Assembly: GCF_000196675.2 (NCBI RefSeq)
Contig: NC_015312.1
Coordinates: 1,240,001 to 1,304,000, forward strand
Source: Pseudonocardia benzenivorans CB1190
GTDB taxonomy: Bacteria; Actinomycetota; Actinomycetes; Mycobacteriales; Pseudonocardiaceae
Length of the DNA: 64,000 nucleotides
Reading direction: 5' to 3'
In this document: piece after piece, positions 46,184 to 56,334 of the stretch
Layout: every line of letters starts with the position of its first letter
Position numbering within the stretch: position 1 is the first letter of the stretch
Program-made: the position numbers and the translations under genes
The notes under the pieces: model-generated
What the model saw: the letters and a program-made list of their open reading frames with translations, nothing else
What the model was told of the DNA's origin: nothing
The model's database searches: none

Positions 46184-47415
46184 GCCAGCCGGTAAGGATT
46201 CCCGCCGACGTCGATCGCGAGGACCGCGTCATCGGTCCGCTGACCGCGCGGCAGCTGCTCATCCTCGCCGTCACCGGGATCGTGCTGTACGGGGCGTACA
46301 CGCTCACCCGCGAGTTCGTGCCGCTGGTGGCGTTCCTCATCGCCGCCATCCCGATCGGGGTGACCGCCGCGTTCCTCGCGCTGGGCCAGCGCGACGGCAT
46401 CACCATGGACCGGTTGGTGCTGGCGGCGCTGCGGCAGCGGATGAGCCCGCAGCACCGGGTGGCCGCGCCGGAAGGCATCCGCCCGGCCCCAGAGTGGCTG
46501 GGCAGCCAGGTCGCGAACACCAGCAGCACGGGCCGCGCCAAGCGGAAGGACAGCGCGGGCGGCACGGATGCCGCGGCATCGACGGTCTCGCCGGCCGCGC
46601 TGCGGCTGCCCGCCGAAGCGGTCACCGACACCGGTGTCATCGACCTCGGTAAGGACGGCGTCGCCGTGGTCGCGGTCTGCTCCACGATCAACTTCGGGCT
46701 GCGGACCCCGGCCGAGCAGGAGTCCCTCGTCGCCTCCTTCGGACGCTACCTACACAGCTTGACGGCACCGGTGCAGGTGCTGGTGCGGGCGGAACGGCTG
46801 GACCTGTCCGGGCAGATCGCCGAGCTCCGCGACCAGGCCGGCGGCCTGCCGCACCCGGCGCTGGAACGGGCTGCGCGCGAGCACGCCGAGTACCTCGACC
46901 AGCTCGGCCGCGCCACCGACCTGCTGCGTCGCCAGGTCCTGCTGATCCTGCGCGAACCGCTGCTGACCACGACGCCGACTGACGGGCTCGGCGGCGCCTC
47001 ACCGCTGGCCGCGTTGACGGCGAAACGCCGGGTCGCCAAGCAAGCCGCCTCGGTCGACGACGCCACCCGCCGTGCCGCCGAAGCCCGGCTGGTCCGCCGG
47101 CTCGGCGAGGCGGTCGAGCTGCTGTCCCCGTCCGGGATCGTGGTCACCCCGCTGGACGCCGGACAGGCCACCGCGGTGCTCGCCGCGGCCTGCAACCCCG
47201 ACAGCGTGATCCCGCCGAACTCCGGTCTCGCCGGCTCGGACGAGGTCATCACCACCGCCCCGGACGACGGCTGGGACGCAAGCGCGTTCGGCCGCGCCGC
47301 GTTCCCCACCGACGCCGAGTTCGGCGAGGCCGAGGACGCCTGGGACAACGACTTCGACGACACCGCCGAGGACCCCGACGACTACGCCAACTCCGCGGGG
47401 AGGTACCGCTCATGA
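46180..47415 (+). CDS. PrgI/VirB3-like membrane protein with SCO6880-type extension
   Basis: A 411-residue protein. The N-terminal MSQPVRIPADVDREDRVIGPLTARQLLILAVTGIVLYG with two membrane helices is the PrgI/VirB3-like part. The soluble rest (VIDLGKDGVAVVAVCSTINFGLRTPAEQESLVASFGRYL ... LVRAERLDL) fits an VirB4 N-terminal-domain-like fold. ATGA overlaps link it to both neighbours. In type IV systems VirB3 and VirB4 work together. Confidence 0.75.
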   Translation: MSQPVRIPADVDREDRVIGPLTARQLLILAVTGIVLYGAYTLTREFVPLVAFLIAAIPIGVTAAFLALGQRDGITMDRLVLAALRQRMSPQHRVAAPEGIRPAPEWLGSQVANTSSTGRAKRKDSAGGTDAAASTVSPAALRLPAEAVTDTGVIDLGKDGVAVVAVCSTINFGLRTPAEQESLVASFGRYLHSLTAPVQVLVRAERLDLSGQIAELRDQAGGLPHPALERAAREHAEYLDQLGRATDLLRRQVLLILREPLLTTTPTDGLGGASPLAALTAKRRVAKQAASVDDATRRAAEARLVRRLGEAVELLSPSGIVVTPLDAGQATAVLAAACNPDSVIPPNSGLAGSDEVITTAPDDGWDASAFGRAAFPTDAEFGEAEDAWDNDFDDTAEDPDDYANSAGRYRS

Positions 47416-49322
47416 AGACCACGGCCAAGCGCCGCGGCCGGAAGGCCCAGGCCGTGCAGCCGCCGCTCGGGCGGGCCAGCGCGTTCACCCCGGACGCCAT
47501 CTCCGTCCGCCCCCGCGCGCTGGAAGTCGGCGGCGAATGGGTCGCCAGCTTCGCCGTCGTCGGCTACCCGCGCGAGGTCCACCCCGGCTGGTTGCAGCCG
47601 CTGCTGACCTACCCCGGACGGGTCGACGTCTCGCTGCACATCGAGCCGATCGACCCGATCACCGCGGCCAACCGGCTCAAGAAGCAGCTGTCGAAACTGG
47701 AGTCCGGTCGCCGGCACACGAGCGAGAAGGGACGGTTGATCGACCCGCACGTCGAAGCAGCCACCGAGGATGCCTACGACCTGTCCGCACGGGTCGCTCG
47801 CGGTGAGGGCAAGCTCTACCGGCTCGGGCTGTACCTGACCGTGCACGCCCCCACCGAGGAAGCCCTCGGCGACGAGGTCGCGGCGATCCGGTCGTTGGCG
47901 GCGTCGCTGCTGCTGGACTGCAAACCGACCACGTACCGCAGCCTGCAGGGCTGGATCACCAGCCTGCCCATGGGCCTCGATCTGGTCGGAATGAGGAGGA
48001 CGTTCGACACTTCGGCGTTGTCCGCGGCGTTCCCGTTCACCTCGCCCGACCTGCCGCCGCCGGACCCGACCTCGGTCGGTGCGCCGAGCGGCGTGCTCTA
48101 CGGCTTCAACGTCGGCAGCCAGGGGCTCGTGCATCACGACAGGTTCGCGCTGGACAACCACAACAGCGTGATCCTCGGCCGCTCCGGCGCGGGCAAGAGC
48201 TACTTGGTGAAGCTGGAGTTGCTGCGGTCGCTGTACCGCGGGATCGAGATCCACGTCATCGACCCCGAGGACGAGTACGCCCGGCTGGCCGCCGCGGTCG
48301 GCGGGACGTACGTGCACCTCGGCGCCGAGCAGGTCCGCCTCAACCCGATGGACCTGCCGATCCACACGCGCCCGGACGGGCGCCGCACCGCGCCCCGCGA
48401 CGCGCTGATCCGCCGGTCGCTGTTCCTGCACACCGTGATCTCAGTACTACTCGGCGCGGAGTTGGCGGCGACCGAACGGGCAGCGCTGGACCGGGCGATC
48501 ACCGCGACCTACCAACGCGCCGGCATCACGTCCGATCCGCGGACCTGGACCCGCCCGGCGCCGCTGCTGGCCGACCTCGCCGAGGTCCTCGCCGACACCG
48601 GTGACCCCGCCGGGGTCGAGCTCGCGGCGCGGCTGCACCCGTACGTCACCGGCGCGTTCTCCGGCCTGTTCTCCGGCCCGACCTCGACCCGCCCGGAAGG
48701 GCACCTGGTCGTGTTCTCGCTGCGCGACCTGCCCGACGAGCTCAAGCCGATCGGCACCCTGCTGACGCTCGACGCGGTCTGGCGGCAGGTCTCCAACCCG
48801 GCCATCCGCAAACCCCGACTGGTCGTGGTCGACGAAGCCTGGCTGTTGATGAAGGAACCCGCCGGGGCCGAGTTCTTGTTCCGGATGGCCAAGGCAAGCC
48901 GCAAGCAGTGGGCCGGCCTCACGGTCGCCACCCAGGACACCGCGGACGTACTGGGTTCGGACCTGGGCAAAGCCGTCGTCGCGAACGCGGCAACACAGAT
49001 CCTGCTACGGCAAGCCTCCCAGGCGATCGACGAGATCACCCGCACCTTCGACCTGTCCATGGGTGAACGCCAGTTCCTGCTCTCAGCCGACCGCGGCCAA
49101 GGGCTCCTGTCGACCGGCACGCAGCGGGTGGCGTTCCAGTCCATCGCCTCGCCGGTCGAGCACGAGTTGGTCACGTCGAACCCCGCGGAAATCGCTGGAT
49201 ATTCCGACGCCGCGTCGGGAATCGAGAACTCCTTCGTCGAACTCGGCTCAGGAGACGCCGCAGGGATCGCGGACTCGTTCGGAGACGGCGACGCGTCGCA
49301 CATCGAACTCGACGCCGCCTGA
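47412..49322 (+). CDS. VirB4-family conjugation ATPase
   Basis: A 636-residue ATPase. Walker A is GRSGAGKSYLVK (about residues 256-267) and Walker B is RLVVVDEAWLLM (about 469-480). The downstream SRKQWAGLTVATQDTADVLGS with the sensor Gln is typical of VirB4/TraC. It powers pilus assembly and substrate transfer at the inner membrane. It starts in an ATGA overlap with the VirB3-like gene. Confidence 0.9.
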   Translation: MKTTAKRRGRKAQAVQPPLGRASAFTPDAISVRPRALEVGGEWVASFAVVGYPREVHPGWLQPLLTYPGRVDVSLHIEPIDPITAANRLKKQLSKLESGRRHTSEKGRLIDPHVEAATEDAYDLSARVARGEGKLYRLGLYLTVHAPTEEALGDEVAAIRSLAASLLLDCKPTTYRSLQGWITSLPMGLDLVGMRRTFDTSALSAAFPFTSPDLPPPDPTSVGAPSGVLYGFNVGSQGLVHHDRFALDNHNSVILGRSGAGKSYLVKLELLRSLYRGIEIHVIDPEDEYARLAAAVGGTYVHLGAEQVRLNPMDLPIHTRPDGRRTAPRDALIRRSLFLHTVISVLLGAELAATERAALDRAITATYQRAGITSDPRTWTRPAPLLADLAEVLADTGDPAGVELAARLHPYVTGAFSGLFSGPTSTRPEGHLVVFSLRDLPDELKPIGTLLTLDAVWRQVSNPAIRKPRLVVVDEAWLLMKEPAGAEFLFRMAKASRKQWAGLTVATQDTADVLGSDLGKAVVANAATQILLRQASQAIDEITRTFDLSMGERQFLLSADRGQGLLSTGTQRVAFQSIASPVEHELVTSNPAEIAGYSDAASGIENSFVELGSGDAAGIADSFGDGDASHIELDAA

Positions 49323-49378
49323 CCGCCCTCATCGCAAGCGCTAATCCGTTTACACCGAATCACACTCAGGGGATACCC

Positions 49379-50224
49379 ATGTCTACATCACTGCCCATTT
49401 CCGCCACAGTCCGGCGACCCGCTCGGCTCCTGACGCAAAACAGCGAGATGCGCCAGATCGGCGTATGGAACTGGTCGCTGCCCGCCTGGGCCGGGCGACT
49501 GCCCGATGGTCGTACCTACAACACCTGTCCCAGCGCCGGAATCTGCGCACAAGCGTGCTACGCGCGGCACGGAACCTATACCTGGCCGGTCGTCCGGGCC
49601 AAGCATCAGGCGAACCTCACCTATGTCCTCGACGACCTGGCAGGCTGGCAGGCCGCGATGGTCGCCGAACTCAGCGCGACCAAGTTCCGCGGCGCGTGGA
49701 TCAGAATTCATGACAGCGGCGATTTCTTTTCCGACTCCTATCTTCAGGCATGGCTGGATATCTGCCGTGCACGCCCCGACACGAATTTCTATGCCTACAC
49801 CAAAGAGGTGTCTCGCTTCCGGGCACTTGTCGAGCCTGACCCGCCGCCGAATTTTCTGTGGGTCTACTCCTACGGCGGGACCCAGGATGCCGCGCTGAAT
49901 CCTGCCGTCGATCGGGTCGCGGATGTGTTTCCCGACGAGTCCGCGATCGCCGAGGCGGGCTGGGCCTCGCAGGAAGCCAGCGACCTGCTCGCGGTCCTGG
50001 GCCCGCGGCTGGTCGGGGTGCCTGCCAACCGCATTCCCGCCTACCTCAAGCGGTTGGCCGGGCGCCGGTTCTCCGAGTGGCAAGCCGAGGTCGACGCCGA
50101 ACGCGCCGCCCGCCGAGGCCGCCAGCACCTGCGGCTCGTCGTCGACAACACCCGCTCCGACCACCTCCAGCCGCCCACAGCCGAGCCCAGCTCGATGCCG
50201 GGCGACCAGCCACGGGCGGCCTGA
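49379..50224 (+). CDS. Gp88-family protein with Cys cluster
   Basis: A 281-residue protein resembling mycobacteriophage gene-product-88 proteins. RTYNTCPSAGICAQACYARHG has a Cx5CxxxC cluster that might bind a metal or Fe-S centre. IRIHDSGDFFSDSYLQAWL and NFYAYTKEVSRF are the other hallmarks. The molecular function is not known to me. It sits between the VirB4 and VirD4 genes with its own spacer and AGGGGA Shine-Dalgarno, so a role linked to element DNA is likely; it is a phage-associated gene in a conjugation operon. Confidence 0.75.
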   Translation: MSTSLPISATVRRPARLLTQNSEMRQIGVWNWSLPAWAGRLPDGRTYNTCPSAGICAQACYARHGTYTWPVVRAKHQANLTYVLDDLAGWQAAMVAELSATKFRGAWIRIHDSGDFFSDSYLQAWLDICRARPDTNFYAYTKEVSRFRALVEPDPPPNFLWVYSYGGTQDAALNPAVDRVADVFPDESAIAEAGWASQEASDLLAVLGPRLVGVPANRIPAYLKRLAGRRFSEWQAEVDAERAARRGRQHLRLVVDNTRSDHLQPPTAEPSSMPGDQPRAA

Positions 50225-50273
50225 CCGCAGCTCGCGCCCGTCCCGTCGACCGCTTTGCGTGGGGAGGTCCCCG

Positions 50274-52817
50274 ATGTCCTGGCCAATCACCACCACACCC
50301 CTGTCCACCCTGGTCCCTCCACGGGTCGAGCAGGCCGCGGAGGTCCTCGCCTCACCGGTCGGCGACTACCTGCGTGACCCGCTCGGCGCATTCCAGAACG
50401 TGCTGGCGCACCTGCGCGACCTCGCCCTGACCTGGGGCCCGGTCGTCGGGCCGGTGCTCGCGGTCGCCGTCGCCGCAGCGGTCATCGCGCGGCGGCGGTG
50501 GCGCCGCCGCTACCACCAGCGCCTGATGACCGACGCCCGCCTCGTCACCGTGCTCGCGCCGCCCACAGTCGACCCCACGGGCGCGATCACCGTGTGGTCC
50601 AACCTCGTCGGCCTCCTGCGACCAGGATGGCTGCGCCGCTTCGGCGGACAACCGCACCTGGCCTTCGAGCTGACCTTCACCGACGACGGCGTGCAGATCC
50701 GCCTGTGGGTACCCGGCCTGGTGCCGCCCGGCATGGTCGAACGCGCCATCGAGGCCGCCTGGCCCGGCGCTCACACCCGCACCACCCCCGCCAAGCCCCC
50801 GATCCCGACCACGGCGGCAGCAGGCCGACGCGTCGAAGCCGTCGGCGGCGAGCTGCGGTTGGCCCGCTCGGAAGCCCTGCCGATCCGCACCGAGCACCCG
50901 GCCGACCCCATCCGGGCGATGCTCGGCGCACCGGTCGGGCTCGGCCCGCACGAGCGGGCCTGCGTGCAGATCCTCGCCCGCCCCGTCGCCGGCCACCGGG
51001 TGACCAAGGCGCGCCGCGCGGCCCGGCGAGTGCACGCGGGCGGCTCGGTCCACCTGATCGGGCGGCTGCTCGACGCCATCACGCCGGGCAAGACCCCGAA
51101 ACCCTCGACCAGCACGCGGACACCGCAGCTGGATCGGCAAACCAGCCTGGAGTACGCCGCCCAGGACCGCGCGGTCGTCGAGAAGCTGCGGGCGAACCAG
51201 TTCGAGACCCGCATCCGCTACGCCGTGGCCACCACGGTGCCCGAAGACGCCACCTCGGGCGAGGTTCAGGCGGTGCGGGAGGTGCTGCGGGGCCGCGGGC
51301 ACGCGATCGCCTCGGCGTTCGCCGCCTACTCCGAGCACAACTACTACCGCCGGGTTCGGCTGCGCCGCGAGCCGGTCGCCGTGCTGGCCGAACGCCGACT
51401 CGGCAAGGGCGACCTGCTCTCCATCCCCGAGTTAGCCGCGATCGCGCACCTGCCGATCGACGAGTCCACTCCCGGCCTGCAGCGGGCCGGCGCGAAGGCC
51501 GTGCCGCCCCCGCCGGGCATCGCCACCATCGGCGAGCAGATCAAGCCCCTGGGGCTGTCGGACTCCGGGCACTCCCGCCCGGTCGGCCTGCACGTCGCCG
51601 ACGCCCGACACCACCTGCACATCCTCGGCGCCACCGGCTCCGGCAAGTCCGAGCTGATGGCCCGGATGATCCTGGCCGACGCCGAGGCCGGCCGCGGTGT
51701 CGTCGTGGTCGACCCCAAGGGCGACCTGGTCAGCGACATCCTCATGCGCCTGCCCGAGGAACTCGGCGAGAAGGTCGTGCTGTTCGACGCCGACTCCCGA
51801 GCCCGCCCACCGGTACTGAACCCCTTGGAGGGTGCGGACAAGGCCCGCGCGGTCGACAACCTGGTGTCGATCTTCTCCCGGATCTACGCCTCTTCCTGGG
51901 GGCCGCGCACCGACGACATCCTCCGCGCCGGGCTGCTCACGCTGACCGCGATGCCCGGCACGCCGACCCTGGTCGACCTGCCCAAGCTGCTCACCGTGCC
52001 GGCGTTCCGGCAACGAGCCTGCGACCAGATCGACGACGAGGTCCTCAAGGGCTTCTGGTCCTGGTACGACGACCTGTCCGAAGCCAGCCGCGCACAAGTG
52101 ATCGCGCCGCTGATGAACAAGGTCCGCGGTTTTCTCCTGCGTCCCTTTGTCCGCGCCGCCATCGCCGATGGTCAGTCCACCGTGGACATGGACGAAGTGC
52201 TCAACACCGGCGGCATCTGCCTGGTGCGCATCGCTCGCGACGCACTGGGGATGGAAACCGCACGGCTGGTCGGCTCCATCGTCGTGGCGCGCACCTGGCA
52301 GGCCGCGACTCGCCGAGCTCGCGTACCGCAGCGTCAACGCCGCGACTGCGGGCTGTACATCGACGAATGCCACAACTTCTTGAACTTGGCCTATCCGTTG
52401 GAGGACATGCTCGCCGAGGCCCGTGGCTACCGGCTCTCCATGGCGTTGGCGCACCAGTACCTCGGGCAGCTACCGAAGGAGCTCGAAGAGGGCATCAGCA
52501 CCAACGCCCGCAGCAAGATCTTCTTCAACGCCTCGCCCGAGGACGCGAAGAAGCTGGCCCGGCACACCATGCCGCGGCTGAGTGATCACGACCTGTCCAA
52601 CCTCGGCGTCTACCACGTCGCAGCCCGGCTCGTCCTGGGCGGTGAGGAAGCACCGCCGTTCACCGCGGTCACCGAGAAACTCCCGCCCGCGATTCCCGGC
52701 CGTGCTAAGGCAATCCGCAAGGCCGCCAGAGTCAACACCCGTCCGCCCGCCACCGACTCCAACGCGGTCGCGGGTCACACAACGCAGACCACTGTGGACC
52801 CGCGCCGCGCGGCCTAG
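50274..52817 (+). CDS. VirD4/TraG-like type IV coupling ATPase
   Basis: An 847-residue coupling protein. One or two N-terminal membrane helices (WGPVVGPVLAVAVAAAVIARR) are followed by a long cytoplasmic domain. Walker A is LGATGSGKSELM (about residues 452-462), then VVVVDPKGDLVSDI, and Walker B is CGLYIDECHNFLN (about 692-704). It brings the processed DNA to the secretion channel. ATG 50274 follows GGAGGT by 6 bp. Confidence 0.9.
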   Translation: MSWPITTTPLSTLVPPRVEQAAEVLASPVGDYLRDPLGAFQNVLAHLRDLALTWGPVVGPVLAVAVAAAVIARRRWRRRYHQRLMTDARLVTVLAPPTVDPTGAITVWSNLVGLLRPGWLRRFGGQPHLAFELTFTDDGVQIRLWVPGLVPPGMVERAIEAAWPGAHTRTTPAKPPIPTTAAAGRRVEAVGGELRLARSEALPIRTEHPADPIRAMLGAPVGLGPHERACVQILARPVAGHRVTKARRAARRVHAGGSVHLIGRLLDAITPGKTPKPSTSTRTPQLDRQTSLEYAAQDRAVVEKLRANQFETRIRYAVATTVPEDATSGEVQAVREVLRGRGHAIASAFAAYSEHNYYRRVRLRREPVAVLAERRLGKGDLLSIPELAAIAHLPIDESTPGLQRAGAKAVPPPPGIATIGEQIKPLGLSDSGHSRPVGLHVADARHHLHILGATGSGKSELMARMILADAEAGRGVVVVDPKGDLVSDILMRLPEELGEKVVLFDADSRARPPVLNPLEGADKARAVDNLVSIFSRIYASSWGPRTDDILRAGLLTLTAMPGTPTLVDLPKLLTVPAFRQRACDQIDDEVLKGFWSWYDDLSEASRAQVIAPLMNKVRGFLLRPFVRAAIADGQSTVDMDEVLNTGGICLVRIARDALGMETARLVGSIVVARTWQAATRRARVPQRQRRDCGLYIDECHNFLNLAYPLEDMLAEARGYRLSMALAHQYLGQLPKELEEGISTNARSKIFFNASPEDAKKLARHTMPRLSDHDLSNLGVYHVAARLVLGGEEAPPFTAVTEKLPPAIPGRAKAIRKAARVNTRPPATDSNAVAGHTTQTTVDPRRAA

Positions 52818-52945
52818 CGAGACCAATTGTCTTTTCGCGCAACGCATGCGGACTCATCAATCGTAGGGACGACACGTCTCGGTGGGACCGCATGCGTTGC
52901 CCTTGCCATTTGCCACTGCTGCCCGTCTCCGGGAGGTGCGTACCC

Positions 52946-53989
52946 ATGATTTCGAACCCCACTCCTCAGCGAGCGTTGCGCGGCCACATGCCGCAGCGCC
53001 CCACCCCACGAGCCGCCACCACCGGAGAGCACCACGCCCAGCTCGCTGGCCGGCTCACGCTCCGGGACCGGTGGCTGGCCCGAATGCTGCACGAGCACAA
53101 GGTTTTCACCACTCAGCAGATCGTCGAACTGTGCTACCCGAGCATGCGCGCGGCCAATCACCGGCTGCTCGACCTGTTCAAGTGGCGTGTGATCGACCGG
53201 TTCCAGCCATTCGTCAGCTCCGGCACCGCGCCAATGCACTACGTGCTCGACATCGCCGGAGCGGTCGCCCTGGCCTACGAGGACGGTCTCGACCCGAAGA
53301 AGATCGGCTACCGGCACGAAGACGCCATCGGGATCGCGCACTCCCTGCGCCTGGCCCACACCGTCGGGGTCAACGGCTTCTTCACCACCCTGATCGCGCT
53401 CAGCCGGCGACCCGGCGCCCGCGGGCGGCTGACCGCGTGGTGGTCCGAGCTGCGCTGCGGCCGGTTGTTCGGCGACATGGTCCGACCCGACGCCTACGGC
53501 CGATGGCGCGAGGACGGACAGCAGATCGAGTTCTTCCTCGAATTCGACTTCGGCACCGAAGATCTCGCCACGCTCGGCCGCAAGCTCTACGGCTACGAAA
53601 AACTCGCCACCGCAACGGGAATCACCACCCCGGTCTTGGTGTGGCTGCCCACCAACCGCCGCGAAACGACCGCGCGCCGGGCGCTCACCGACGCGCTGTC
53701 CCAGCTCGACCGCCCGGCACTCGTGCCGGTGGCTACCAGCGCCGCGGACGTCGCGGGCATGGCCGGCGAGAACAACCCCGCCGTCGCACGGTGGTTGCCG
53801 ATTTCCGGCCCGGCAATTCGCCGCCCCGGTCGGCTCCGCCTCGTCGAGCTGGCGCAGCTCTGGCCGCAGATCGACCCGCCCAGCCCAGCGCCGCCCTCGG
53901 CCGCGGTCCCAGGCCCGCAGGCACCGGCGGAACTCACCGCGCCGGACCCGCTCCCTCCAGGCGCACCAGCCAGCCGCTTCCGGAGGTGA
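52946..53989 (+). CDS. Replication-relaxation (Replic_Relax) family protein
   Basis: A 347-residue protein with an N-terminal winged helix (RDRWLARMLHEHKVFTTQQIVELCYPSMRAANHRLLDLFKWRVIDRF). The later IEFFLEFDFGTEDLATLGRKLYGYEKL and VLVWLPTNRRE match replication-relaxation proteins of actinobacterial plasmids and ICEs. They are thought to act on DNA at replication or transfer origins. It is the best candidate for the element's relaxase function, since no classical relaxase is seen in the window. ATG 52946 has GGAGGTG 7 bp upstream. Confidence 0.75.
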   Translation: MISNPTPQRALRGHMPQRPTPRAATTGEHHAQLAGRLTLRDRWLARMLHEHKVFTTQQIVELCYPSMRAANHRLLDLFKWRVIDRFQPFVSSGTAPMHYVLDIAGAVALAYEDGLDPKKIGYRHEDAIGIAHSLRLAHTVGVNGFFTTLIALSRRPGARGRLTAWWSELRCGRLFGDMVRPDAYGRWREDGQQIEFFLEFDFGTEDLATLGRKLYGYEKLATATGITTPVLVWLPTNRRETTARRALTDALSQLDRPALVPVATSAADVAGMAGENNPAVARWLPISGPAIRRPGRLRLVELAQLWPQIDPPSPAPPSAAVPGPQAPAELTAPDPLPPGAPASRFRR

Positions 53990-53993
53990 CCCC

Positions 53994-54950
53994 GTGAAGA
54001 TCGCCACTGCCGCCGTCGCGGTCGTCATCGCCATCCTGATGCTCATCGGCGGCATCGGCCAAGCCGTCGTCAATGCCCTCTTCGGCAGCAGCAGCACCCA
54101 GCCCAGCCAGGAAGCACTCGCCGACATCCCTGCTGACTACCTCGCCCTCTACCGGCAAGCCACGAGCGTGTGCGCCGGCCTGGACTGGTCGATCCTCGCC
54201 GCCATCGGCAAGATCGAAACCAACCATGGACGCTCAACGTTGCCGGGCGTCACCAGCGGGGAAAACTATGCTGGCGCCGGTGGGCCCATGCAGTTTCTGC
54301 AGTCCACATTCGACGGCGTCGTGGCCCGGCATCCGTTGCCAGCAGGGGGTGCCACACCGCCGTCCCGGTACAACCCGCACGACGCGATCTACGCCGCGGC
54401 GTACTACCTCTGCGACTCGGGAGCACCGAAGGACCTTCGCAAGGCGATCTTCGCCTACAATCACGCCGACTGGTACGTCGACGAAGTTCTTGCACAGGCG
54501 AAGAAGTACGGCGACGCAATGGTCGGAACCGGCGACTGCAAGAACATCCAGGCACCGACACCCGCGGCCATCACGGCAATCAACTTCGCCTGCGGCCAAC
54601 TCGGACTGCCCTACCAGTGGGGCGGCAATGGACCAGCCCAGGGCGACAAGGGCTTCGACTGCTCCGGCTTGACCATGGCGGCCTACAACGCAGCCGGCAT
54701 CTCGCTGCCGAGAACGGCCCAGACCCAGTACAACGCCGGCCCGCTGGTGCCCGCCGGGCAGCCGCTGCTTCCCGGAGACCTGGTCTTCTACGGCACGCCG
54801 GGCAATGTCCACCACGTCGGCCTGTACATCGGCGCGGGCAAGATGGTGCACGCGCCAGACTTCGGACAGCCGATCCAGGTCAGCGAGTATCGGTGGAACG
54901 GTGACGACTATCTCGCGGCGACCCGTCCCGTCGTTGACCCTCGCCTGTAG
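53994..54950 (+). CDS. Lytic transglycosylase plus NlpC/P60 endopeptidase (VirB1-like)
   Basis: A 318-residue secreted or anchored protein from GTG 53994 (signal [19 protein letters not shown]). The SLT domain has AAIGKIETNHGRSTLPG with Glu as the likely catalytic acid and AGGPMQFLQSTFDG. The NlpC/P60 domain has FDCSGLTMAAYN (catalytic Cys) and HHVGLYIGAGKMVHAP (His). It opens peptidoglycan for the transfer channel. It ends the plus-strand transfer operon. Confidence 0.9.
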   Translation: MKIATAAVAVVIAILMLIGGIGQAVVNALFGSSSTQPSQEALADIPADYLALYRQATSVCAGLDWSILAAIGKIETNHGRSTLPGVTSGENYAGAGGPMQFLQSTFDGVVARHPLPAGGATPPSRYNPHDAIYAAAYYLCDSGAPKDLRKAIFAYNHADWYVDEVLAQAKKYGDAMVGTGDCKNIQAPTPAAITAINFACGQLGLPYQWGGNGPAQGDKGFDCSGLTMAAYNAAGISLPRTAQTQYNAGPLVPAGQPLLPGDLVFYGTPGNVHHVGLYIGAGKMVHAPDFGQPIQVSEYRWNGDDYLAATRPVVDPRL

Positions 54951-55034
54951 CTTCCGTGCACGAATGCCATGATCCGAAGGAATGTAATAACTACTTGACA
55001 GTTCTATTGGATGCGACGGAAACCGTTCTATCGG

Positions 55035-56165
55035 TTACATAAATCCGCCGTGATGATGATCTATGCGTTGCAACGAAATAATCAGGTCCTGGAGGGCGAA
55101 TACTGCCGGATAGTCAGTACGTGACAGCACGCCGATCAGGTAGTTGACGGCCTTGAAGCAAGATAGAATGAATTTGAAGCGAATCAAGGGGTTATCTACT
55201 CGGATTCCCTTGTTTTTGCCGACGATCTCGTCATATGCAAGCTCAAGAGCAAAGCGTTCTGCCGGCGCTGGCTCGCCACTAGCAAGCTGGCTGCTCAATA
55301 GTGCATTGACGCTCATGTTGAGTTGACGCGAGGAGATTGTGATACATTGCAGCAAAACGCCCAATGAAGTGATCTGGGACTCCATAGGGGACTCGTCCGA
55401 ACGCTCCGCAAGAAAGTTTAAGTACTCATGCGCCAAATCTTTGTCGTCCAGCCACCAGACAACAATAGACCCGGCGAAGGCTGACGCACATATTGGGTCG
55501 ATTGCAGATCCGGGTTCAAAGTTGTTGCAGAGCTGGTTTAAGGAACGCAGAGCTGGTCTAAGGCTAGATTCCGGAAGATTGCCACCGAATCGAAGCTTCA
55601 AATCCCCCCAATTATCGTTGCCGTCTTCACGCTGGAGACGATCCCACTGAGGACCGCCAAGAAACTCTGATCGCACGGAGTGGTCGAGAGAGGAGAGAAG
55701 CGACCAAAGCTCTTGCGGACCCCAGTCTGAGAGGATTTCAATACTGGAAAACTCGGTCATTCCCCTGAGATCTTCCAGCGCACGCGCCACGTTCGCGTGC
55801 ATGCCAAAGAGATCATTGTGCACTAGTCGCCATTTTCGCATCTCGGGATAGTTTTGTCTGGCACCTCGAAGATCGCCCAACAATTTACGGGTTATTTCGT
55901 CTCTCTTTTTTCTAGAGGGTGGCGCATATACGGAGTAGAGGATCTTATTCTTGGAATCCCAGCCGTCGCATGCCCGATCACCTACGTTGCCACCCGCACG
56001 CGAAACGTTGAAGTGGTTCGGATTCGACAAACGCATCAGGCGGGTGAACATAGTTTCAAACTCATTGCCGGACGCTTCCAGTAGTACGAGTTTGAACTTG
56101 TGTTCCTGCCACAGCAGTGCGGCCAAGTGGGTCCAATTCTGGTCCATGCGCTCGCGCCTGGTCAT
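55035..56165 (-). CDS. Nuclease-like protein of an AT-rich cargo pair, family unassigned
   Basis: A 376-residue protein. The N-terminal FETMFTRLMRLSNPNHFNVSRAGGNVGDRACDGWDSKNKILYSVYAPPS looks like a PD-(D/E)xK-type restriction-endonuclease fold (Glu, then GDRACDG, then YSVYAPP). Such modules occur in ABC-3C and other NTPase defence systems. The rest is helical and unrecognised. Base composition is clearly AT-richer (24 of 60 G+C in 55141-55200). Recently acquired cargo is the most natural reading. Start at 56165 or 56147. Confidence 0.5.
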   Translation of the reverse strand: MTRRERMDQNWTHLAALLWQEHKFKLVLLEASGNEFETMFTRLMRLSNPNHFNVSRAGGNVGDRACDGWDSKNKILYSVYAPPSRKKRDEITRKLLGDLRGARQNYPEMRKWRLVHNDLFGMHANVARALEDLRGMTEFSSIEILSDWGPQELWSLLSSLDHSVRSEFLGGPQWDRLQREDGNDNWGDLKLRFGGNLPESSLRPALRSLNQLCNNFEPGSAIDPICASAFAGSIVVWWLDDKDLAHEYLNFLAERSDESPMESQITSLGVLLQCITISSRQLNMSVNALLSSQLASGEPAPAERFALELAYDEIVGKNKGIRVDNPLIRFKFILSCFKAVNYLIGVLSRTDYPAVFALQDLIISLQRIDHHHGGFM

Positions 56166-56334
56166 TAAGCCTCTGTGTTGGTTCGAGTTCAGCGAACTGG
56201 TCGTGACACTGCCGGGTCAAGTCGCAATGGTCGCTCGGTCTCGTACGGACGGATCGACAGAGTAACGATCATGAGCTGACCCTAGAGCCATGCCGCAATT
56301 CTCGTCTTCTTGTGCAGAATACGAGACGTCGAGA

